Shown piece after piece: positions 58,248 to 64,000 of a DNA stretch of 64,000 nucleotides (its first letter is position 1; each line of letters opens with the position of its first letter). The stretch is from NCBI GenBank assembly GCA_963770505.1, contig CAVYPR010000001.1, positions 1,302,001 through 1,366,000 on the forward strand. Direction: 5' to 3'. The stretch is from CAVYPR01 sp963770505 (lineage in GTDB: Bacteria > Actinomycetota > Acidimicrobiia > Acidimicrobiales > RAAP-2). Both the position numbers and the translations under genes were made by a program. The notes under the pieces were generated by a model. It made no database searches. It saw only the letters and a list, made by a program, of their open reading frames with translations, and was not told the DNA's origin.

Positions 58248-58850
58248 ATGGCAGCGACCAGCGACGTGAGTTCTGGCGCGCCCGCGCCCTTCTCGCAACG
58301 CCAGCACATCTTGGACACGGCGCTGTCGCTCATGAGCCAGCACGGCGTCGACGGCACGTCGATGCGCGACCTGGCCTCGGCGGCCGGGCTGAACGTCGCC
58401 ACCATCTACCACTACTTCTCCTCCAAGCGCGACCTGCTGGTGGCGGTGCTCGAAGAGCGGGGGTTCGTGGCCGACCTGCAGGCCGGACAGGTCGTCCACC
58501 AGAGCACGACCGGCCTCTACGACCTCTTGGTCCAGATGTTCGAATCGCTGCTCGAGGTGGAGGAGTTCGTCCGCCTCATGATGGGCGAGGTGATGCGGGG
58601 CGAGGAGACCGCCTCCGAGGTCGGCGACGAGCTCTGGGAGGGCACCCGGAAGTCACTGGAGACGTGGCTGGAGGTGAACGAGCCCGCCCTGTGCCAACGC
58701 ACGGGCGCCGACGTGGTGACCCGGATCGTGGTGGACGTCATGGTCGGCGTCTTCTTCGCCTACGTGTCGGGGGTGCTCGAAGGGGACCCCCTCGAGGCCT
58801 TCCGCCTGCGGGCCAAGGAGCTGACCACCGTACTGGGCACTGGGGCCTGA
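58248..58850 (+). CDS. TetR family transcriptional regulator
   Basis: 200 residues from ATG 58248 (GTG 58245 precedes). Helix-turn-helix: HILDTALSLMSQHGVDGTSMRDLASAAGLNVATIYHYFSSKRDLLVAVL. The C-terminal ligand domain has FVRLMMGEVMRGEE and TRIVVDVMVGVFFAYVSGVL. Divergent from the P450, with which it shares the regulatory gap. The likely inducer is the P450 substrate or a CoA ester; it may also control the CoA ligase 46 bp downstream. Confidence 0.92.
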   Translation: MAATSDVSSGAPAPFSQRQHILDTALSLMSQHGVDGTSMRDLASAAGLNVATIYHYFSSKRDLLVAVLEERGFVADLQAGQVVHQSTTGLYDLLVQMFESLLEVEEFVRLMMGEVMRGEETASEVGDELWEGTRKSLETWLEVNEPALCQRTGADVVTRIVVDVMVGVFFAYVSGVLEGDPLEAFRLRAKELTTVLGTGA

Positions 58851-58896
58851 TCCGGGCCCGACCGCCGCCACCCGGCGCTGTGCCAGGATCACACCC

Positions 58897-60249
58897 GTGC
58901 CCGACGCCACCTTGATCTCCACGCCGCCCTTCGGACCCGGCACGCTCGGCCCGGTCCCCCGTCCCGACGACCAGTTCCTCTGGGACCCCGAGAAACAGGC
59001 CATGGACCCCGAGCGGCGCCGTCGGCTCCAGGACGAGCGGGTGCGCACCCTGGTGGCCGGTGTCTTCGAGCGGCCCGTCCCCCTCTTCCGCGAGAAGCTG
59101 GCCCAGGCCGGCGTCGAGTCGCCCAAGGACATCGCCGGGGTGGACGACCTGTGGCGGGTCCCCCTCACCGTCAAGCAGGACCTGCGCGACTCCGAGGCGG
59201 CCGACCCCCCCTGGGGCGCCTACCGGTTCACCGACCCCCGCCACGCGGTGCGCCTCGGGACCTCCACCGGCACCACCGGGCAGCCGACCATCACGGTGTG
59301 GACCCGCAAGGACGTCTGGATCGAGTACGAGTCCGGGGCGCGCAACTGGTGGCGCATGGGCTACCGCCCCGGCATGATCGTGACCCACGCCCACCCCGCC
59401 TACCTCTACGGCGGCGGCGTCATGCTCCAGGGGACCTACGAGTACATGGGCCTGCTCAGCCTCTGGGTGCCCCCGCCCGACACCGACGAGCTGGCCGAGC
59501 AGGCCGTGCGGTTCTGGACCCGGGTCACCCCGGACATCCCTTTCATGGGCTTCGCCACCGGGCGGTTCATCGAGGTGGCCACCAAGCTGGGCATCCCCCT
59601 GGAGGACGCCGGGCTCACCGGCCTGAAGGCGCCGCCGGGGTTCGGGCTCGGGCGCGGGGGCATGCCCCTCATGACGGCGGGGGCCGAGTGCTACGCCTAC
59701 GTGGGCGGGCCGTGCGGCCAGTCGCCCGGGGCCCACATCCACGAGGACTGGGCCGTGGTCCAGGCGGTCGACCCGGCCACCGGCCGGGAGGTGGCCGACG
59801 GCGAGTGGGGCAACCTCACGGTGACCACCCTCGACCGGGACAACGGCCTGCTCCGCTACGACCTCGAGGAGGCCTGCGCCATCGTGCGCGGGCCGTGCCC
59901 CTGTGGGGAGACCTCCATCCGCGGGTTGTGGGGCGGCCGGTTCAAGGACCTGTTGAGCTGCCAGGGCACGCGCTTTCAGCTGAACGAGCTCGAAGGCGTC
60001 CTGCGGGGCATCGAGGCCGTGCGGTCCCCGTCGCTCGAGTACCAGGTGGTCCGCCCCGACGGCTCCGACGCACCGCTCGCCCTGCGGGTGGAGGTGGCGA
60101 CCGAGGACCCCGGAGACCGGGAGTCGGCCCGCCTGCGGGTCGAGACCGACGTGCGCGAGGCGCTCGGTGTGGTCGTCGCCGTCGAGGTGCTCGACCGAGA
60201 CACCATCCCCCGGGCCGGCTACAAGGCGACCCGGGTCCTCGAGCCGTAG
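58897..60249 (+). CDS. Phenylacetate-CoA ligase-like AMP-binding protein
   Basis: 450 residues from GTG 58897. RLGTSTGTTGQPTITVWTRKD is the ATP-binding P-loop, VTPDIPFMGFATGRFIEVA the substrate side, and RYDLEEACAIVRGPCPCGETSIRG (with CPCG, a zinc-like pair seen in PaaK relatives) precedes GRFKDLLSCQGTRFQLNELEGVL, the hinge. RAGYKATRVLEP at the end has the catalytic Lys. It activates an aryl or cyclic carboxylic acid to its CoA ester via AMP. Directly downstream of tetR. Confidence 0.9.
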   Translation: MPDATLISTPPFGPGTLGPVPRPDDQFLWDPEKQAMDPERRRRLQDERVRTLVAGVFERPVPLFREKLAQAGVESPKDIAGVDDLWRVPLTVKQDLRDSEAADPPWGAYRFTDPRHAVRLGTSTGTTGQPTITVWTRKDVWIEYESGARNWWRMGYRPGMIVTHAHPAYLYGGGVMLQGTYEYMGLLSLWVPPPDTDELAEQAVRFWTRVTPDIPFMGFATGRFIEVATKLGIPLEDAGLTGLKAPPGFGLGRGGMPLMTAGAECYAYVGGPCGQSPGAHIHEDWAVVQAVDPATGREVADGEWGNLTVTTLDRDNGLLRYDLEEACAIVRGPCPCGETSIRGLWGGRFKDLLSCQGTRFQLNELEGVLRGIEAVRSPSLEYQVVRPDGSDAPLALRVEVATEDPGDRESARLRVETDVREALGVVVAVEVLDRDTIPRAGYKATRVLEP

Positions 60250-60259
60250 GGTCGGCGGG

Positions 60260-61063
60260 TCAGGGCGCGCCGGGGGGCGGCTTGCGGCCCCAGGCGGAGA
60301 CGAGCGGCGAGGTCGACACCTCGACCCTCCCGGCCGAGACGTTGGCGACGTGCCGGTCGATCTCCGCGTCGGTGGCCAGGTCGGCGGCGCGCAGCGCCCC
60401 GCGCACCTGCTCGACGGTGGTGAGCTCCAGCTCGGCGCACGCCCGGCCGGCCACCGGGAAGTAGGCGTCGGCCGCCACGTCGACGAGCCCGGCGCCGCGC
60501 AGGAGCCCCGGCAGCCTCCGCCCGAAGGCCAGGTCGACGCCGCGCCCGGCCAGGAGGGTGCGGAAGGCGGCCTTGAGCCGGTTGGCGAGCTCCTCTTGGG
60601 GGCCGTGCACCTCCAGGCAGGCCAGCGGCTGGCTGGCCGGGTCGGCGTCCTCCACCAGCAGCCAGCCCCCCGGCGCCAGCGCGCCCACCATGGTGGCCAG
60701 GGCGCGCAGGCGGTCGTGCACGTGGACCAGCACCAGTCGGGCGTGGACGAGGTCGAAGCTCGGTGGGGGGGCGGGGTCGGCGCCGATGTCGTGGACCTGC
60801 GTCTCGAACGGGTGGTCCCCGTCGAGCCAGGAGGTGTCGATGTCGGTGGCCAGGACGTACCCCCCGGGCCCGACCCGCCCGGCGAACCACGCCGGGACGC
60901 TGGGCCCTCCGGCCCCGACCTCCCAGACCCGCCAACCGGGCCCGACCCCGAGGCGCTCGGCATGGTCGATGGTCCAGTGGTCGAAGAGCGCCCCCAGGGC
61001 GGCGAGCCTCGCCCCGGCCTCGGACTGGCGATTGTCGAGGAGGTACCCCTCGCCCGCGGTCAC
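60260..61063 (-). CDS. SAM-dependent class I methyltransferase
   Basis: 267 residues from GTG 61063. Motif I is VWEVGAGGPSVPAWFAGRVG, motif II DIDTSW, motif III FDLVHARLVLVHVHDRL, and the following GALAPGGWLLVEDAD is motif IV. The N-terminal YLLDNRQSEAGARLAAL segment is typical of UbiE-like methyltransferases. The methyl acceptor is unknown. Convergent to the CoA ligase and divergent from the EamA transporter. Confidence 0.9.
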   Translation of the reverse strand: MTAGEGYLLDNRQSEAGARLAALGALFDHWTIDHAERLGVGPGWRVWEVGAGGPSVPAWFAGRVGPGGYVLATDIDTSWLDGDHPFETQVHDIGADPAPPPSFDLVHARLVLVHVHDRLRALATMVGALAPGGWLLVEDADPASQPLACLEVHGPQEELANRLKAAFRTLLAGRGVDLAFGRRLPGLLRGAGLVDVAADAYFPVAGRACAELELTTVEQVRGALRAADLATDAEIDRHVANVSAGRVEVSTSPLVSAWGRKPPPGAP

Positions 61064-61299
61064 CGCCGCAGCTTAGGGACCCGCCGCCGCCGGGGACGGC
61101 CCTCGCCCGCCGGACCGCCGGGCCGTCGGGGTCCCGGCCCGTGCCCTGACGCGCCGGCCGGGTCCTCTACGATCCGGGCGGTGCCGGACCTCGACCCAAG
61201 GGCGCTCCCCGCCACGACGGGCACGGCCCGTCGCCGGCGGCCCGGCACCGGGGACGACCGCCCGGGATCGGTGCGCACGGTCCGGGACCGGGGGGACCG

Positions 61300-62133
61300 T
61301 TGGGCGTCTTCCTCGGCCTGATCGTCGCCGCCGGTTTCGGGAGCGGCGACTTCCTGGGCGGCCTGGCCTCGCGCCAGGCGGCCACGCTGGCCGTCCTGTC
61401 GGTCTCCCAGGTGGCGGCGCTCTGCGGCGCGCTGGTGGTGACGCTCGCCTTCGGTGGCCACCCGTACCTCGACGACGTCGGCTTCGGCGCGCTCGCCGGT
61501 GTCCTCAACGCCGCCGCCATCGGCTGCCTCTACCAGGGCCTGGCCATCGGCCAGATGGGCCAGGTGGCGCCGATCGCCGCGGTCATCGGCGCGGTGATCC
61601 CGGTGAGCTGGGGGCTCCTGCGCGGCGAGCACCTCGGAGTGGCACCGCTGGTCGGGGTGGCGCTGGCCATCGCGGCCGCCGCGCTCTTGTCGTCGGACCG
61701 CGACGAGCGCAAGGGCCCGCTCGTCGGGCGCGCCCTGTGGCTCGCCGCGGCGGCCGGCACCGGCTTCGGCATCTCCCTGGTGCTCTTCTCGGCGGCCAGC
61801 CACCACGGCGGGTACTGGCCCGTGCTCAGCGCCCGGGCCGCGGCGATGGTCGCCGTCTGGTCGGTGCTGGCCGCCACCGGCGGCCTGCCCGGTCTGCGCG
61901 GCGTCCCCAAGGTGAAGGCGCTGGGGGCCGGGCTCCTCGACGTGGGGGCGACCACGCTCCTGCTCACCGCGCTGCGCACCAGCCTGACGGCGATCGTGGC
62001 TCCGGTGGCCTCGCTGGCCCCCGGCTTCACGACCCTGCACGCCTGGTGGCACCTCCACGAGCGGCTGTCGCGGGTGCAACTGCTCGGCCTGGCCCTGGCC
62101 CTGGTCGGCCTCGGGCTCATCGCCACCTCATGA
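61300..62133 (+). CDS. EamA/DMT-type permease
   Basis: 277 residues, starting at TTG 61300 (GGGGGG upstream). Ten membrane helices in two five-helix repeats, e.g. AAGFGSGDFLGGLASRQAA, VLSVSQVAALCGALVVTLAF, VGVALAIAAAALLSS and LLGLALALVGLGLIATS, with the EamA pattern. It probably exports a metabolite; the substrate is unknown. The TCATGA end overlaps the oxidoreductase start by 4 bp. Confidence 0.88.
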   Translation: MGVFLGLIVAAGFGSGDFLGGLASRQAATLAVLSVSQVAALCGALVVTLAFGGHPYLDDVGFGALAGVLNAAAIGCLYQGLAIGQMGQVAPIAAVIGAVIPVSWGLLRGEHLGVAPLVGVALAIAAAALLSSDRDERKGPLVGRALWLAAAAGTGFGISLVLFSAASHHGGYWPVLSARAAAMVAVWSVLAATGGLPGLRGVPKVKALGAGLLDVGATTLLLTALRTSLTAIVAPVASLAPGFTTLHAWWHLHERLSRVQLLGLALALVGLGLIATS

Positions 62134-63239
62134 CCACCGGCGAGACTGGCGCCGTGCCGAGCCCACTGCCGCTCGAGCGTCCGCTCCGGCTGGCCGTGGT
62201 CGGACTCGGGCAGATCGCCGAGCTGATGCTGCCGGCCTACGCCGCCCGTCCCGACGTGGCCGTGGTCGGCCTCTGCGACCCCAGGACCGAGCGGCTCGAG
62301 CGTTGGGCGGAGCGGTTCCCCGACGCCGTGCTCGCCACCGACGTCGGCGGGGTCACGGCCCTCGGTCCCGACGTGGTCGACGTGCTGGTCCCCACGCCCC
62401 TCCACGCCGAGGTGGCGTCGTCGGTCCTCGACGCGGGCTGCCACGTTCAGGTGCAGAAGCCCATCGCCCGGGACCTCGAGGGCGCGGACCGGTTGCTGCG
62501 CACGGCCCGCTCGCGGGGAGCCTGCCTCCACGTGCTCGAGGACTACCTCTGCTATCCCCCGCTGGTGCGCCTGCGCGACCTGGTGCACTCGGGCGAGATC
62601 GGCGAACCGGTGGGGTGCCACATGAAGATCGTGGCCACCGGACGCGGCGGCTGGGAGGTGCCGGCCGAGAGCTACCAGTGGCAGTTCCACCAGGCCCAGG
62701 ACGGCCGGGGCATGCTCGTCTTCGACCATGGGTGGCACCAGCTGGCCGTGGCCACCTGGCTCTTCGGGCCCGTGCGGCGCATCTTCGCCTGGCTCGGGTC
62801 CACCGAGATCGTCCCGGGGATCTCGATGGACGCGCCCTCCACGCTGGTGTGGGAGCACGTGTCGGGGGTGCGGGTGGTGCTCGACATCACCTTCGCCATC
62901 GACACCTACTTCCACTCGACCCACTACGGGGGCGACGAGCGGGTCGAGGTGACGGGGTCCAAGGGGTACGCGCGCTGCAACCGCATCAGCGCCTACGGGG
63001 TCCAAGAGCCGTCGGTCGTCGTCTACCGCGAGGGCGAGATCCGGGGTTTCCACGCGCTCGACGACACGCCGCCCGACGCCTTTTCCGCCATGGCGGCGCG
63101 CACCGTGGAGGTCTTCACTGGCGGTGCCGCCCCGCTCTTGGACGGGCCGGCGGCCCGCCACGTGCTGGTGGCCCTCCTCGCCGCCCTCGAGTCGCACCGC
63201 ACCGGGACCCCCGTCGACCTGGACGTCGCCGACCGTTGA
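62130..63239 (+). CDS. Gfo/Idh/MocA family oxidoreductase
   Basis: 369 residues from ATG 62130, coupled to the transporter. RLAVVGLGQIAELMLPAYAARPD is the NAD(P) Rossmann motif. VQVQKPIARDLEGADRL contains the family Lys of the EKP motif (here QKP), and FDHGWHQLAVATWLFG the catalytic-domain segment (usually DxGxHxxDxxxW). It acts on a sugar, inositol or sugar-acid derivative; the exact specificity is unknown. Confidence 0.9.
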   Translation: MTTGETGAVPSPLPLERPLRLAVVGLGQIAELMLPAYAARPDVAVVGLCDPRTERLERWAERFPDAVLATDVGGVTALGPDVVDVLVPTPLHAEVASSVLDAGCHVQVQKPIARDLEGADRLLRTARSRGACLHVLEDYLCYPPLVRLRDLVHSGEIGEPVGCHMKIVATGRGGWEVPAESYQWQFHQAQDGRGMLVFDHGWHQLAVATWLFGPVRRIFAWLGSTEIVPGISMDAPSTLVWEHVSGVRVVLDITFAIDTYFHSTHYGGDERVEVTGSKGYARCNRISAYGVQEPSVVVYREGEIRGFHALDDTPPDAFSAMAARTVEVFTGGAAPLLDGPAARHVLVALLAALESHRTGTPVDLDVADR

Positions 63240-63655
63240 CGCCGCTGGCGTGCGGACCCCGAGCGGGGACGGCCCCTCGCCCCTCGGGCTCTAGGGTGGG
63301 GGGCGGCGTGGCGTTTGAGGTCCTCCAGCCGGCACCACTCCAGGGTGGCGGCGTGGGTGGCCTCGAGGACCACGGCCGGGGCGGCCCCGGCCTCGAAGGC
63401 CTCCTGCCAGCGCGGCGCGCAGAGGCACCACTGGTCCCCCGGCTCGAGGCCGGCGAACCCCAGGGCCGGCTGGGGGGTGGACAGGTCGTTGCCCTTGGCC
63501 TTGGAGAAGCTGAGGAACTCGGCGGTCATGAGGGTGCAGACGGTGTGGACGCCCGCGTCCTCGGCGCCGGTGTTGCAGCAGCCGTCGCGGTAGAAGCCGG
63601 TCAACGGGTCGGTGCTGCAGGGGACGAGGTCGCCGCCGAGGACGTTCTTGGCCAT
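63023..63655 (-). CDS. DUF2237 protein with an unusual long C-terminal extension
   Basis: Residues 1-118 match DUF2237: MAKNVLGGDLVPCSTDPLTG, FYRDGCCNTG, AEFLSFSKAKGNDLSTPQPA, DQWCLCAPRWQEAFEAGAA and ATHAATLEWCRLEDLKRHAA. Typical proteins end here (about 120 residues, down to about 63301). No stop is present, and the frame runs on for about 92 low-complexity residues antisense to the Gfo/Idh/MocA gene. Cys-rich segments suggest metal binding, but function is unknown. Confidence 0.8.
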   Translation of the reverse strand: MAKNVLGGDLVPCSTDPLTGFYRDGCCNTGAEDAGVHTVCTLMTAEFLSFSKAKGNDLSTPQPALGFAGLEPGDQWCLCAPRWQEAFEAGAAPAVVLEATHAATLEWCRLEDLKRHAAPHPRARGARGRPRSGSARQRRQRSATSRSTGVPVRCDSRAARRATSTWRAAGPSKSGAAPPVKTSTVRAAMAEKASGGVSSSAWKPRISPSR

Positions 63656-63690
63656 GACGCCATCTTGGCCCAGTGGAACAACCCGGCGCG

Positions 63691-63972
63691 TCAGCCGTCG
63701 GCCGGCGAGGGGTCGGGCTCGACCTCGGAGACGTCGGTGACCACCGTGGTGCGGAAGCCGAAGTCGGTCTCGGTGGCCCCGGCCGCCTCGGTGGCCCAGT
63801 AGACGATCATCGGCTCGCCGGCCGTCGGGCCCACCAGGCCGCGGATGCGCCGCCAGATGCCGTCCTGGGGCTGGCTGTCGGAGGGGCCGTGCCGCCCGTG
63901 GACGCGCCGGATGCGCATCCCGTCGAGGTCGACGTCGTAGACCGAGCCCGACTCGGTGCGCACCCGCTGCAT
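63691..63972 (-). CDS. Small conserved hypothetical protein
   Basis: 93 residues from ATG 63972. TESGSVYDVDLDGMRIRRVHG, DGIWRRIRGLVGPTAGEPMI and FRTTVVTDVSEV resemble small beta-barrel proteins common in actinobacteria (length about 90 residues, no cysteines, no membrane segment). No function is known to me. 35 bp upstream of the DUF2237 gene, so possibly co-transcribed. Confidence 0.6.
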   Translation of the reverse strand: MQRVRTESGSVYDVDLDGMRIRRVHGRHGPSDSQPQDGIWRRIRGLVGPTAGEPMIVYWATEAAGATETDFGFRTTVVTDVSEVEPDPSPADG

Positions 63973-64000
63973 CCGGCGGAGTCTACGGCTCGCCGGCCGC

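Overview
The window is very GC-rich, with strong G/C at third codon positions and long antisense open frames. It carries an intact tRNA-Arg(UCU) and tRNA-His(GUG), a DUF3039 gene, CoA-linked lipid catabolism genes, and a secreted protein with tandem 42-residue units of the GYWEVASDGG type. I infer an actinobacterium, most likely of the class Acidimicrobiia. The phylum is fairly secure and the class is a guess. No plasmid or phage replication genes, rRNA or CRISPR array are visible.

Layout. 1-4.4 kb: one secreted protein made of about 14 carboxypeptidase-regulatory-like beta-sandwich repeats, cut by the left edge. 4.8-10.8 kb: a tight six-gene leftward operon with two DUF6282 paralogues at its outer ends, two xylose-isomerase-fold epimerases, a creatininase-fold hydrolase and a zinc MDR dehydrogenase. 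It looks like a complete but unnamed sugar, polyol or cyclitol pathway. 11-13.1 kb: a frame-disrupted nucleotidyltransferase toxin-like pair and a transaldolase. 13.5-16.5 kb: a small island between tRNA-Arg and a 34-bp copy of its 3' end. It holds a PQQ-propeller/six-repeat secreted protein and a decayed IS481-type transposase. 16.7-18.4 kb: a Fic protein with a perfect 12-bp inverted-repeat operator and a small divergent HTH-like gene. 18.7-20.3 kb: an ArsR/SRPBCC pair, DUF3039 and tRNA-His.

20.4-25.6 kb: a second sugar-type set (SDR, MDR, FGGY kinase, 2-hydroxyacid dehydrogenase) and a YgjP-like metallopeptidase. 25.6-31.5 kb: an N-acyl-D-amino-acid deacylase, two overlapping amidohydrolase-2 enzymes and a DUF35/thiolase-like pair. 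31.8-37.4 kb: a block of unusual exported proteins, namely an AVAP-repeat protein, an Asn/Gly/Ser/Gln-rich protein, a membrane-anchored stalk protein, and a GH43-fold protein carrying the same stalk. 37.5-43.9 kb: mixed single genes (hydrolase, GNAT, PNPOx-like, YdeI-like, DUF2510/DUF4389 membrane protein, maleylpyruvate-isomerase-like).

43.9-64 kb: oxidative and CoA metabolism. It includes a GMC oxidoreductase with its subunit 3, enoyl-CoA hydratase with a family III CoA-transferase, a second DUF35/thiolase pair, aldehyde dehydrogenase, a two-domain acyl-CoA dehydrogenase coupled to a ferredoxin, a P450 with divergent TetR regulator, and a PaaK-like CoA ligase. A methyltransferase, EamA transporter, Gfo/Idh/MocA oxidoreductase and DUF2237 protein follow.

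Together the P450, ferredoxin, acyl-CoA dehydrogenase, hydratase, thiolase/DUF35 and CoA-ligase genes suggest breakdown of a branched or cyclic lipid such as a sterol or terpenoid. The 4.8-10.8 kb operon is the best candidate for an undescribed system.
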